From Burhinus oedicnemus (taxonomy: Eukaryota > Chordata > Aves > Charadriiformes > Burhinidae), in NCBI GenBank assembly GCA_008921705.1, contig VFFE01007255.1, forward strand, positions 1,667,983-1,731,982: a stretch of DNA of 64,000 bases, written 5' to 3'. Position numbers and translations under genes: made by a program. Of the stretch, positions 11,976 through 24,782 are shown piece after piece (position 1 is the stretch's first letter; each line of letters begins with the position of its first letter). The notes under the pieces are model-generated. The model did not search any database, was not told where the DNA came from, and saw only the letters and a list, made by a program, of their open reading frames with translations.

Positions 11976-13742
11976 GACCCAGATAAAAAATGGGAATATT
12001 TCAGCAGCTTTACTTACAGCTCTGTGATACTTCCCATCAACATTTTGAGAAAATAATCAGGTTTTCTGCAATAAGCGACATTCAGTGACAAACAATTGAA
12101 ATCTAGGAGAACATTGACAGCAGACTTTGAAAGTATGGTTTTAGAGTATAAAACAAGCTACGTGTGATTAAATCAGCGATGTAATAGCATTTATACCCAC
12201 CCTAGTTTGCATAGGAATCAGCTCATGTAGATCTTCAAGTCACTGTTATCCATAAGGCTGCAAATCCAAAGGACTTTTATTAAATATAATTTAATTGCAT
12301 GACACGTTAGCCCTGCTGTCACCCTGGTCCTGCCTTAAATACATCTTACAGGATTGCCATATTTATAATGAATTATTTATTGTCTTAATTAACTTGGAAC
12401 AAAATATGCATCATTAAAAAGAGTCTGAACAAATGGCAATTTATATATATGTGCATATATATGTATGTGTGTATACATAGAGAGAGAATAAAAAGGAAAA
12501 CAGTTTTCCTTGCTAAGCTGAACAAAATCACTACAAGCAAGTTTTCCAAAAATGTTCATATTGTCACAAAGTGTTTTAGTTTGATTATACAGAAATTAGC
12601 ACAGGAAGCAATGAAATCCCAGGCTTTCTCTTGGAGCTGTGCAAGAGTTTAGAAGCCGGAGAACTAGTTCCTGTTTCTGTCGAAGGACTTGGATTAATAA
12701 CTCATTTCCCTGTGCCTAAAATTATTCTATGGCATTTGCATCTTTATTATCAGAAGTCCACAGATGAAACACACACTGCAAGGACTAATATTACTAACAG
12801 AAACGAAGAAATAGCACACAGCTCCCACTCTCTCCCTCTTCTCCCTTCCCCTAGAAGCGCTAGCATTTTTTTTTACCTGGTGTTTATCAGAAATTACTAT
12901 TAGCAGACACGCTTCTCTCAAGCCATAATTCTTAGGCTCAATACTGTGCACTTGAAACTCCCATTCAGGTCACTGGGAGTTTGGAGACAGCAAGTGTTAT
13001 GACCTTTATTATGGTCTGTCAGCATGCCAGAAATACTAGTCCGGATCACTGACACTGAAAAAATAACTCCATTACCCGAGAGTGGTAGTAGGACCTTATT
13101 CCTTTTAGGCTCGAGTTCTAGAAAGAGGTATCGCCATTAATTCTGTACATTTTTTATGACTGTAGGAGAAGGTGGCTTATTTATATATTTTGTTCATGTG
13201 ATACCTCAGAATTTTCATAAAAAGAAGGAACTTATACTGCAAGGTGCTGAACAGCACCTCCCATTTTAAATACACTGCTATCTGGATATTGTGGAAAAAA
13301 TGCACTTCTTTGCATCAGCCTATGTCTTGCGCATAAGTACTGGCACGTGATCCAATTAGAACTGGCGACAGAACCTGATATTAACCTGTGAAAGTGCTCC
13401 ACTCTTCCTATGCAATTGCATTATGTAGAAAGAAATCCCTTCCAGCTCCTTAAAGTGCCACCGTTCAATATACTGTGATCAGCAGTGAAACTTAAAGAAG
13501 ACGGTTATATTAATGTTATGTATAAATTGATGCTTAACAAATTCTTCCTCTTAAATGCATTTACATTTCCTTGTTTCCAAGTGAATGTTAGAGCTTCAAT
13601 TGCATTTTTTTCAGCTCATACAGCCCCAGATGAAATCATTCCTAAATACGATTTTAAACTCATTAAAAATTTTTCATACACTGGGGTCTATGTCATAGGG
13701 CAAATTAGCAGAGGATGAATAATTTTGTGGACTGAGGCATAG
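11976..13742. other. Non-coding stretch with a short AT/GT simple repeat
   Basis: No gene seen. An AT/GT-rich run with tatata and tgtgtg units lies at about 12,440-12,476. The remainder looks like unique AT-rich sequence up to the CR1 junction. Confidence 0.55.
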
Positions 13743-13784
13743 TCACTACAAGAAAGAAATCTTGGCTCCTCACTACAAGAAAGA
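13743..13784 (+). repeat. 15-bp direct repeat at the 5' edge of a CR1
   Basis: The string tcactacaagaaaga occurs at 13,743-13,757 and again at 13,770-13,784, 12 bases apart. The second copy belongs to the CR1 coding sequence; the first lies just outside the point where CR1 similarity seems to begin. It may record template jumping by the reverse transcriptase or a local duplication. Confidence 0.75.
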
Positions 13785-14256
13785 CATTGAGATTCTGGAG
13801 CGCGTCCAAAGAAGGGCAACGAAGCTGGTGAGGGGTGTGGAGCACAAGTCTTGTGAGGAGTGGCTGAGGGAACTGGGGGTGTTCAGCCTGGAGAAGAGGA
13901 GGTCGAAGGGAGACCTCCTCGCTCTCTACAGCTACCTGAGAGGAGGCTGTAGCCAGGTGGGGGTCGGTCTCTTCTCCCAAGTAACAGGGATAGGACAAGA
14001 GGAAATGGCCTCAAATTGCACCAGGAGAGGTTTAGGATGGATATTAGGAAAAAATCTCTTCACCAAAAAGGTTATCAAGCATTGGAACAGGCTGCCCAGG
14101 GAAGCGGTGGAGTCACCATCCCTGGAGGTATTTAACAGCCGGGCAGACGTGGTGCTGAGGGACATGGTTTAGTGGTGGTTTGGGCAGTGTTGGGTTGATG
14201 GTTGGACTCAATGGTCTTAAAGGTTTCTTCCAACTTAACTGATTCTATGATTCTAT
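13761..14256 (+). mobile_element. CR1 LINE fragment, 3' part with ORF2 C-terminus
   Basis: This is a 5'-truncated chicken-repeat-1 retrotransposon. It encodes the end of the ORF2 reverse-transcriptase protein and the short 3' tail. The frame from 13,762 to 14,172 starts at TTG, not ATG, because the element is truncated. It shows CR1-typical blocks such as ILERVQRRATKLVRG, HWNRLPREAVESPSLEVF and a final LRDMV before TAG. Between about 13,985 and 14,050 the frame is shifted: the expected DRTRGNG block is in another frame starting at 13,989. A second indel near the A run at 14,045-14,052 restores the frame. The 3' end carries two copies of the terminal 8-mer (attctatg attctat) at 14,242-14,256, as in CR1. 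There is no poly(A) tail and the copy cannot be functional. Confidence 0.93.
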
Positions 14257-15025
14257 TTTATACTGCATCTAGCTTAAAACTTTGTTTGAACCAGTATCTT
14301 CATATGAAGCAGTACAAAGAAATAAAAACTAATAAATTCCTGTTGATTTCCCCAAGGATATAATCTCAATTTAAAATGTTTATGATTTTTAACATTTTGT
14401 AGGTGGCCTCTTTTACAGCTCTACAGAAGTACTATTATTATTATTATTATTTAGAAATATTAATAAAAATTATTAATATTTCTCTGGTTTTATTAAAATA
14501 CTTTTCTTGCCTCTCAGACTATTGCTTAGGTTTTTCTTCTCTAGTATACGCAGTTAATATCTAAGCAACATGAAAAGAAAACCATCAACATAACTGGAGG
14601 CCTCAGAAGTTTGGTAAGAGGATATATTGAACCTTCCGCCCAGAGGTCATTGTTTCCAGTGTGCCCTTGGTTGGTCATAACTTAAACTCATTAGCATTTG
14701 AAGGCTCTTCAGTGGTCTGCAAACCTGGATCTTTAAAATTCAACTTCTCATGCAGACTTGGCCTTGCAGGGGAAATTCCTCCAAATAGGACTAAATGTGT
14801 ACAAAAGTAATGCACTTTTATTGCTAAGTAGAACACATTTAGTCATAAATGAAATTTAGACAGTCAATTGGATCTGCCGTTCTTTGTAGCCCAGGAAAAA
14901 TAACAATGCTTAGTAGCTACAAGATGCCTGCCTTACCACTTCTAGGGGATGCAATAAGAGAAAGGAGATTGCTGGTGAGGTATCTTCCTGCCCATAGAGA
15001 GGGTCCAACCATAATGACATTGAGA
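14257..15025. other. Spacer between facing CR1 elements, with an (ATT)n microsatellite
   Basis: No gene seen. About six ATT units lie at 14,433-14,451, followed by further AT-rich sequence to about 14,480. The stretch separates the 3' ends of two CR1 copies in opposite orientation. Confidence 0.65.
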
Positions 15026-16189
15026 TCATAGAATAGAATGATTTGGGTTGAAAGGAACCTTTAAAGGTCATCTAGTCCAGCAGCCCTGTAACAAGCAGGG
15101 ACATCTTCAACTAGATCAGGTTGCTCAGAGCCCCATCCAACCTGCCCCTGAATGGGGCATCTACCACCTCTCTGGGCAACCTGGGCCAGTGTTTCACCAC
15201 CCTCAGTGTAAAAAATGTCTTCCTTGTATCTGGTCTAAATCTTCACTCTTTTAGTTTAAATCTATTACCCCTTGTCCTTTTGCAACAGGTCCTAAGAAGT
15301 TTGTCCCCATCTTTCTTGTAGGTCCTCTTTAAGTACTGAAAGCCCACAATAAGGTCTCCCCAGAGCCTTCTCCACGCTGAACAACCCCAAGTCTCTCAGC
15401 CTTTCCTCACAGCAGAGGTGTTCCAACCCTCTGATCATTTTTGTGGTCCTCCTCTGGACCCGTTCCAACAGGTCCATGTCTTTCCTGTGCTGAGGGCTCC
15501 AAAGCTGGACACAGTATTCCATGTGGGGTCTCACCAGAGCAGAGTAGTGGGGCAGAATCACCTCCATGGACCTGCTGGCCGTGCTTCTTTTGATACAGCC
15601 CAGGATATGGTTGGCTTTCTGGGTTGCGAGTGCTCATGTCCAGCTTTTCATCCATCAGTACCCCAAAGTCCTCCTCGGCAGGGCTGCTCTCAATCCCTTC
15701 ACCCCCTGGCCTGTATTGATACCAGGAGTTTCCCAGACCCAGGTGCAGGACCCTGCATTTGGCCTTGTTGAACCTCATGAGGTTCACATGGGCCCACTTC
15801 TTGAGCCTGTCTGGGTCCCTCTGGATAGCATGTCAGGCACGTCAGCCGCACCACTCAGCTTGATGTCATCCTCAAAGTTGCTGAGGGTGCACTCAATCCC
15901 ACTGTCTGTGTTGTCATTGATGAAGATATTGAACAGTACTAGTCCCAGTATGGACCCCTGAGGGACACCACTTGTCATCGATCTCCATCTGGACACTGAG
16001 CCATTGACCACTACCTACTGGATGTGACCATCCAACCAATTCCTCATCCACTGAACAGTCCACCCATCAAATCCATCTCTCTCCAGTTTAGAGAGAAGGA
16101 TGTTGTGGGGGACCTTTGTCAAAGGCCTTACAGAATTCCAAATAGACGACATTTGTAGCTCTTCCCTTGTCCACTGATGTAGTCACTCC
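15026..16189 (-). mobile_element. CR1 LINE fragment, about 1.16 kb, with decayed RT domain
   Basis: This is a longer, 5'-truncated CR1 copy on the minus strand. Its 3' end at 15,026 begins with the reverse complement of the CR1 tail (tcatagaatag...). The RT core is recognisable: SGVPQGS at 15,952-15,972, then FNIFINDN, then the catalytic box as FEDD at 15,865-15,876, where the family has an A in second place (YADD/FADD). Next come NLMRFNKAKCRVLHLG and [13 protein letters not shown] in a different frame (minus-strand frame from 15,787), then [18 protein letters not shown] and [17 protein letters not shown] back in the first frame (from 15,567). The product is therefore split by at least two frameshifts, with a further one near 15,360. 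The fragment is dead. It belongs to a different CR1 subgroup from the copy at 13.8 kb, judging by the protein wording. Confidence 0.93.
15865..15876 (-). other. RT catalytic box (FEDD) in the CR1 fragment
   Basis: The aspartate pair of the reverse-transcriptase active site is kept, but the alanine normally before it is glutamate. This is decay inside a non-functional copy. Confidence 0.8.
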
Positions 16190-19100
16190 AAGGTGAAGTG
16201 CCAGAAGTACTCTCAGTTCAGCTCAGCCTACTCCATGAACAAACAGAATTTCAGTCTGTCAGCCCAGGACGTTTCACAAGCCCTTAATTCTTACCTGAAG
16301 TACAAACAGAGATATTTTATATATGGGAAGTATAAGAAATAATTGGTGGTTCCAGTGCCATTGACTGCAGTAGGAATAAGATCAGGTCCATCATAAACTA
16401 CTGATATGCAGGTGCCTGAGACTCAGATCAGCCATGACAATATGTCTTCTGCTCATTAATGCTCCATTAATGAAATTCCAAGAATTTGCCCAGCGGAACC
16501 ACACAGATGCCACTATTTTCTTCTCATCTCCTCCCATGTGACAGTCATAAACCCAAGTCTTCCCTGGTGCTTTATTAAATAACTCGAGCTGACTACTTGA
16601 TGGAATTTGAGAATTATTTATATTCCAACCTCCTGAATCGTTCTCTCTTTTGCTGTCTTAATGTCAGATGTCTCTGTGTCTTTGCTACCTGGAAGCAACA
16701 TAAGTCAATGGGAGCTGAGAATTTCCCTTCCCTCGGGATTATGTCCTTTAGCTATATCTCAGAGAGAGAAATAAAGCTCCCTAATTGTGCATATGGTTTA
16801 TTTGAATATATTTGCTCCATGAAATTAAACAAGCATTGCAGCAATATCTTGAACACAACTCTACAGACACTTGAAAATCTGAATCAAGTTGTTGAGGCAT
16901 TAAAAACACAGCGAGTAGCATATAGCAGATTACTGGAATGGGTGTTTCCATTAATTCTTGGAAATACTCAATTTTTCGCAAAAAACTTTTCAATACCCTC
17001 AAGGCTTTGTCTGTTCAAATTTCAGTGAAAAACTTCACTATAGTAACAGAATTCCATAGGGAACTCACAAGCTTCTGCTCTGAAGAGCTAGGTAAGAGAG
17101 GGGAAAAAAATTACAATAAATAAGAGAAAGTATTCCTGAGTTAATTAAAATTCAGTATTTAATATACTGATTTAAGTCAGATGGGTTTGCTTTTTAAAAA
17201 TATACCCCTTATAGTTACAGGCTTAGAAATAATTAAGGTCAGTTTGTGAATTGTGTTTTGAAGTAGATGCAACTGAATATGTAAACGATGAGAAAATGAT
17301 CACTGGAACAAATGGTTCTCACCCTATAAGCAGTTCACAGTATATTAAAAATCAGCTACTGCATTATACTCCTCCCTACCTATTTCCTTCTTAATATACG
17401 CAGAACTAGGTCAGACATAATGTCCTTATACTAACCAAGTAAGAATGTCATTTCTCCCTATTAATTAAATTCATTTTTTTAATCATATCATAAGTATATT
17501 AAAATATAGATGGAGCTTGAACCACTGATTATAAAGATGAAGATTTGTAGAATGGGTCCAGCAAATAGCTTCTACATCAATCACAGCATGAGAAATAGCT
17601 TATGGGCCAGATCTTTAACTGGACTAACTCTAATGAAGCTGATTCTACATCACTGGAGGATACATCCTTCCCCTTTCTTGCCTGGGAGCCATTTCAGTGT
17701 CACCTACCTCCTGTCATTCCCTCCGTTCCATCCCCATCTTCCAGTACAAGAGAGGTTCATCTTGTCCTTCTCTCACGTACCACAAAAGCCTGCTGTAACA
17801 ACTGGCTATATGTTTATAGAGCATGTGTCATTCAAAAGGATCTCAGGTTCTTTACAGAGCGTGTTTTATGGAATCATTTTGTTCACTGGTAAAATATAGT
17901 CAGCTCTGGAAGGATATAGAGCAGATATATATAAAATCAGAAAACAGCTGCAGAACACAGTCAAATTTAGGAGGTGAAGAGAATACTCTGTACACTTGGG
18001 TTTATGAAGGTAAATCACACCAGACTGAAATATTTCATTGCTAGCAATCCTACAAAAAAGTGCAGTTGTTGAAAACAAACTAAAAAATACAAGCAAAAAG
18101 AAGTTGCTTTTAATCTGGCATCGGAGGAGTCCCATGAAGCTATACTGGTTTACGTGGGTTTATTCACACCTTATCTGATATTAGAATAACTTTCTGCTTT
18201 AGACAAGCCCTTAAAACAATGAATACTGTAGGGAACAGAAAGTTTTGTTCTCCCTTTGTGTTGTTCCCAGCATATTGGGGCCTCATTCTTGGCTGGCAGC
18301 TTTGATACCACCCTAATAAACATAGTACTTCTGGGCTGGTCATTGTGATTCCAATACAAAGAGGAGAAGTTACTAGTAAACTTGTTTCTCAAGATCCCAC
18401 AGATCTTCCAGCTGAGCAGTGCAAGTTTTAATTTGCTGCTCACAGCTGAGGCACAGAGTACATAAGCAACATGCAAAGCTGCCTACTTACACAGGAAACC
18501 CATGGTAAAAGCCATGAATCAAATTTAATTCTCCCAAGTCACAGCCTACAAAATGATCTTCCCAGTCTGCAGCCATGCCACAGTCAAACAGCTGAAGAAA
18601 CTGTAGTGTAATCCCACACCTAAGAGCTGGTACTTAACGTGACATCATACTCGTGGGGCACAACTAATTTAAAGCTGAACCATCTGCCTTGCTTCCTTCT
18701 CCACCAGTTTTCTCTCCCAGGCTGTCATGCAGTCCTCAAGTTGTCTAAGTTAAGAGATTTGCCAAGACTGTTGCCCAAGGTTGAATGTGTGTCTGTATTG
18801 ATTCGGTTCTCGGGTATTCTGTGCTTTTTCTGCAGGCAAATTTTATTTCATTGCCTAGACTGAAGTTCAGCTCAGGACTTGATGCAGCAGAACTGACACT
18901 ATCACAGAAGACAGAGACTTATTAATTCACGACATGCCAACTGGCAGCCAACCAAATGAATATTTCCTTACGCTGAAGGACCAAGTTCTTATGGTTTGAT
19001 CTAAGGGAGAGCCTGCTTGTCAAGGTGGCTCTTTGACAGTTATAGCACCTCCTGGATCAGAAAAAATAAAGAACTAAAAAAAGGTGTTTCCAGAAAACCA

Positions 19101-19904
19101 TTCAGCTTCCAATCTACCTATATCTACTTCTTAGAAACCATGTAGTATTTCATTTCAGACCAGCATATTCATTCTGATTTGCCTGATTAAATTGATGTCT
19201 GACATTGCAGTGCCTGAACAGCTTAATAGTGAATCCCATGTACATCATATTTCTCCACTAGTTGTTTTTTTTTTTTTCATTGCAGCAATTGAAAAATATA
19301 TACAGTCAAAAAACCCCAAACCCTCCCCTCTATACAGAACTGACTGTGATATGCTTGTGGATACAAGCTCTCCAGTGTCAGTTAAAATCTTACCATTTCA
19401 GTTCAAGGCGAAGCTCAAATATATTCCCTCTCCCTGAAGCCACTCACAACTCTCTGGATCCTGTTTTATCACGGCTGAGGACAACATTCCCTAGGACTCA
19501 TAAATTTTTTATGGGGTACTTCTTCCTTTGTCTGCCCCACAAGGTAAGTTTACAAAACTTTCTGACAAGAGGCTTAGGTGCAAAATGACCAGGGAGTGAC
19601 GTGTTTCCCCATAGACACACTAAGTCCCCCCCCAAGCCACTCCTGCAAGCTGACGGTCAGCCTGCACTGTTGATATGCTCAGCAGATTGTGCAAGATGAA
19701 GTGCAGTCTTTTCTACGGAGCACAGTTTGCAAATCAACAGTCAATCCTCTTTTAATATGAGCCACTCCATTTGTTTCATGTCCAAATCAAAACCAACTAA
19801 AATATCCTAATCACCTAATTTGTCACTTTATGACTCGTTCATTCTTCATCCCATCTGTCAGAGTCTCCTTTGCAACTAACACAAAAGATCTAGTCTGTAT
19901 TTAG
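16190..19904. other. Non-coding AT-rich stretch, no gene seen
   Basis: No repeat or gene recognised. The longest frames (16,597-17,028 and 17,510-17,899, plus strand) show no family resemblance, and other frames overlap them. The first opens at TTG; an ATG follows directly. Confidence 0.55.
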
Positions 19905-19993
19905 GGAAAACAAACAAACAAACAACACCGCCACCCCAAAAAAAAAAAAAAAATCAAACCAAACCAAAACCAAAAAAAACACCAAACACGAAA
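19905..19993. repeat. A-rich simple repeat (CAAA, poly-A, CCAAA)
   Basis: A block of (CAAA)n, a C-rich spacer, a run of about 16 A, then degenerate CCAAA/CAAAA units ending in cacgaaaacccc. It is a low-complexity repeat and not a LINE tail, since avian CR1 has no poly(A). Confidence 0.85.
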
Positions 19994-21340
19994 ACCCCAG
20001 ACCCCTCCATGAGCTACTGAATAGGCCATAAAAAGCTGTAGGAAGCCCTATAGGGCTTATCCATATCATAATCCCTCTGCTTTTATCTTCTGCCTTCTAT
20101 TTCAATGTAATAGATTTAAGAAACACCATAAGATAATTGAATTGTGAAATGATCATATTTGGAATGCAATGGGCAAATGCTATGGGCAGTCTTGCATTAA
20201 AGCCAAAGGTTCCCTCATCACCTGTATGTATAACAAGCAAGAAGGATTTGGGAATGTGACAGAATATCAACCCCTGATACAAACCTTATGAACATGGAAA
20301 TTTCCATCATGCTTAGACTTTAAAATAGCAAGCAGTAATGGGAGTAGGTAAAGGAGTTCTGGCATGGCCCTCTCTGTTTAATTTATGAGCTCGATTATTT
20401 GCCTTAGTTAGCATGCAGCTGCAGAAAGGGAGTAGATCTTGATTATTTGCCCACTGAGGTGCAGAGCAGTACGTTGAGCTGCTAATCCTAACACTACAGT
20501 GCACCTTTAGACTTTTATTTACTTTAAAAAAAGAAGAGGAGGGGGAATAGGGAGACTTTCCCAAAATCGGAGAGAAAATTTTTATTAGAGTACATTTCTG
20601 AAAGTCCCAGCTACCACTCCTATGCACAAAAGAATATATATTTATTGCTCTTTGTGAGTGATTTTATTAAATTCACAGCTTGTTTTGGAGAAGGTGCTGC
20701 ACTGCTGGGTAAGCATTTGCTGCTCCCAGGAACAGATTGCACAGAATTCTGGGAAGAACACTTACCCTGGGCAGATTCAAAACAAGGGGTGACAGCAGAG
20801 ACGAGCAATGGAATCACCACCTTCCATCAACACTTGTGTGCAAGGAGCATAATCACATAAACACGCATGTGCTGAGAGAAACAGAAAAAATGCATCCTAC
20901 TAATGCATCAGTCATTCAAGAAACAATAAAGCAGTTTCTGCATTATTTTCAAAACAGCATGCACAACCAGTCACGAAGCAGTATCTACCCACTTCTAGTG
21001 CTGGGATCTGTGCGACAGCCAGAGTCAGGCAGTTTTCAGGGTGGATCAATTTAAAAGTGGAAATTAATTTGCCAGGTGAGAGCCCTCATCTGCAGCAAGC
21101 TGATATTCCCCAAGTGCCAACCACAAAGACTTTGCAGCTGTTGTGCCTAATCCCAATTTAGTGAACAAATCTGTCCAGCGCTGTGTTGCAGATCTCGTCT
21201 TTTGGATTTGGCGATGGTGCCAGGACTGCCTGAATCCACCACGTGGATATTGGCTGCCTCACACATACACAGGCAGGCCAAAAACAAATCATTGCTTCTC
21301 AGTTTACCACCTTTGGAAAAAGGATTGCCAGGCTCAGACA
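19994..21340. other. Non-coding stretch with a 16-bp palindrome
   Basis: No gene seen. It includes the perfect palindrome aagccctatagggctt at 20,043-20,058. Short frames occur on both strands and none is recognisable. Confidence 0.55.
20043..20058. repeat. Perfect 16-bp palindrome
   Basis: aagccctatagggctt equals its own reverse complement over 16 bases. No associated element or duplication is visible around it. Confidence 0.9.
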
Positions 21341-21372
21341 CAGAAAAAAAAAAAACCAACAAAAAACCAACC
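21341..21372. repeat. A-rich tract with CCAAC units
   Basis: About 12 A, then ccaacaaaaaaccaaccc. It shares the poly(A)-CAAC-poly(A)-CCC layout with tracts at 37.56 and 52.44 kb. Confidence 0.8.
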
Positions 21373-24300
21373 CACTTCACTGACCTCCCCTGTCTGAGCA
21401 CCAGGCAGCACAGTAACTACCCAACCTCTTGCAGGTTGCCTCCGAAGGCAGCTGCCTAGTTTGTCTATCCATACGGGCAGCTTTTATTTTGGAGCATCTT
21501 CTCAGGCTGTTTTCTTTCTTGGGCACTTTGGTAAATGCAGGGACCCCACAAACCGGAGTAGGTTTTTCTGTGGAAATTTCAGAAAAGCCTGAGGAAGTTA
21601 CATGTCCAAATACCAACAAAAAATGCTGCTTAGCTTCCCATGCTCCTTTAGAAACTGCCTATTCTTTCTCTTGCTTTGGAGATGCAGTCATATTTCTCAA
21701 AGTGGCTTCCATAAATTTTCAGGCATTTAAAATAAACACTACCTCAAGGTCTCTTAGTAGCTTCATGCTTCCCGATTCATTCTCGTCTGTTCACTGGTGC
21801 TAAACTAATAAGGGCTCCAGTGGCTGATTAGTTCACTAATCTTAAGATGCTGTGTGTAGCTCATAGTGCAAATTCTTTGATCCTAACAGCTCCCAGCTGC
21901 CACAGTTTCAGCTTTTCTATCCTCATTCCAGGTCTATTTGACCTGAGAAGCTTGTGACCACTATACCTTAACTCTATTATCCTTAAACAATGCCTTGGAT
22001 GCATTTCGTCTTGCTGCCTGGTAAATTTTTCTTGCATTTTCCTGACTTTTCCCAGACCTTGCGTCAAGTCACAGTCTATTCCTAGGCAAAACTGCCTCAG
22101 CTAGCCTGCTTTATCTAACAAGAAAAGCAAGTTCTCTGAGTCAAACTTCCTTATGATTTACCTGTAGATGCTGATTCCCGTAACACCCTCAACACTAATG
22201 GAACTGCCAAAGGGGTACACAGCAAAGTCTTGCCCCCAAGCTGGTGGCGTTTGCACTTTATTATATAGCATATAATAGGTTGTGATGCTTTTCTATGAAA
22301 GATTCAAAACAAAAATAAATTGTTGGTATATATACAGTTTAATTTGATTTGACTAGCTTTTGGAGAGTTTCCTCAGACACTTTATTGTAGTGCTCTATTT
22401 ACTGATGTTTCCAGTGCTAGGAGCCTGGATTTCTTGTTTATTAGAGCTGGCATAATGAAAGTTTGCCACCTGATTAATTTTAATAGTTTAGCAGGGAACC
22501 TGAGGATAATGCATATTGGCTGCCAGGCTACAGATAAATTTTGTCCGTTTGGTTGCAAAGATTTTGGCAGAAATAAAACCTGCTTTTTGCTATTGTAGAG
22601 AAACATGTTGTTGGGTGTTTTTTAAGGAAGCCACTGTCTCGACTGCCTTTATTATGCACTGAGACTTAACAATCCCAGACAAATAGGTTTCAGATGATAC
22701 AACATCCCAATTCTGATATCCCTCAAACCGAGTGCTGACGTAAGAGACTTGAGAAGGCTTTGTGGATCTAGCACTAGCTTAGAGTCTGTTTGCCTGGTGA
22801 AGTTCCAAAAGAGCCCAGGGCAGGGAGTTAAGAAATGGGAGTCTTACTCCCAGCTCTTTTAATAGCCACTTTTCTCTGCTGTGCCTCAATTTCCCCAGCT
22901 GAAGTGCACATCCTGTTACTGATTTCCCCTGCAAAGCACTCACAGGTCTACTGATAAAAAGCACTATGTAAGCACTCATTACTATCAGTTGTAGTAGCAG
23001 AGTGTTCCAGGAGAATCTGAAAAGGCTTCAGAGATCACTTGGAGAGGCTATCTGCAGGTGAAAGCATTACCTAATTGGCCCTGGACTGTAATGCTGAACA
23101 CCCAAATACTCATCCAATCTGCAGGGGAACATTTTTATTGAGCCTTCAGACCTTTTGGAAGTTGCTAACACCCTGAGGTAACAGGCTTTATACGTGTGCT
23201 TCTTCCAAAATGGAAGGGAAAAGGAACAAAGGAAGGACTGTCTGTCCTCCTCTTGTGTTATCCTAAGGTCTTCTCCTTCAGAGACATTATAATGGGACTA
23301 AAATTTCATAACATGTAAATTTTGTACCTGGATGCTATCGTGGCTTTTATTAGGGCTGTTTGATTTCTCAGGTCAAGAACTGGGCTGGAGGAAGTAGGTT
23401 CCTGGTGGATTTGTAGGATGGACGGGTCTTGACAGCTCAGGCTCTGGCAAGAATAATAATAAAAAAAAAAAAAAATTGTTCTCAGCTCTTTTTCAAGCCA
23501 CTTAATTTGGAATATAAATGATTTACACTGAAATGATTAATCAGTGCATTCATTATACTTGCATCGTTACTGTTTAGCACCAAAGCAAGTAAACAACAGC
23601 CTGCAGTATAGCAGAAAAGATGAACAATCTTAGACCTCAAATCTACAAATTAATATATTAAGTGAACATCAAAATCCCTGAACAGATACAACTTTACCTC
23701 AACCCACACAAAGCAGCAGGCAGGATCAAGGCAATAGTGCATCTATTCTAATATTCCATGGTACAGATCTTCACTTACTAGCCGAACATCATCTATTACA
23801 ATTAAAAGGAGTTACAGAATTTGTTGCTGACATAATGAGAAAGAATATTTAATTCTATTTAAGAAGCACATCTATTTAATGTAATTTATATAAGTTTGTG
23901 TGATGATGGGTTGCTTGTTTGTATTACATTCAAAGGGTTTTTTCCAAATGTGACCTAAAACTTTCAAGAAACTTGACAAAATTGTCCTACCAAAAGCATC
24001 AAAAATACTCCATGGTGCTAAATTTTTCTCATTTCCTATATATATGTTTATCCCAAAATCCTGCAAACATTCATTTGTAAAGTAATAGGTTAATAATTTC
24101 AATATAAGTTTATCTTGTCTCCCTTCTCCTCAATTCTATCTCTTTTGCAATATGAATTGCTAAATTCTAGTACCCAGTAATGAACATAGTAAAATAAGTA
24201 ACCTGGATAAAAGCGATAATGAGAAAATATGATTTTGGATCTTAAATCATCGCTAATTTACAAAAGAATTGTATCAGACTCCACCTATCTAGAACAGAGT

Positions 24301-24782
24301 GGAAAAGGAAATAAAATGGAAGGATACGCTTCACAATTATGCCAGCCTACATATATATATAGATGCATGAAACACACAAAGTACAGTCACATTCTGCACG
24401 ATACCTGCCTATGTAAATATACAAATTTTAACAGCTGAGCAGGAAAAACAAACACTCGTTTTTCATCGTATCAACTTAGTATGCTTGTTCCCTGGATAAG
24501 TATTCAAAGAAAACAGGTTCATTACAGAAATGTCAAGGGAACTGGTCAGACACGGGGGACAGTAAAGCAGAACAACACAGCAAACCTCAGCTTAAATAGA
24601 AAATGAGCAATAATTCATCAAAAAGCCATTCACTTGAAGAAAAAGCACTGAAATAAATGGGTATCTTAAAAACAAAGCAAAATAAGAATTTTCTCAAATT
24701 ACTATTCTTAGCCACATTTAGTGAAGTATAGCAAAATTCTCCAAATCACAAAATTGACACACTGTTATCTCCAGAAACCTGG
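21373..24782. other. Non-coding stretch, no gene seen
   Basis: No gene or recognised element. A 15-base A run lies near 23,461-23,475. The frame at 21,429-21,803 has no recognisable product. Confidence 0.55.

Noticed and set aside
15566..15961. Plus-strand frames across 15.1-16.0 kb
   Set aside because: These are antisense shadows of the minus-strand CR1 reverse-transcriptase remnant.
16597..17028. 143-codon frame, plus strand
   Set aside because: It opens at TTG with an ATG right after, has no recognisable domain, and a minus-strand frame overlaps it. No splice or promoter context.
21429..21803. 124-codon frame, plus strand
   Set aside because: No domain, no ATG at the start of the frame, no codon signal; chance.
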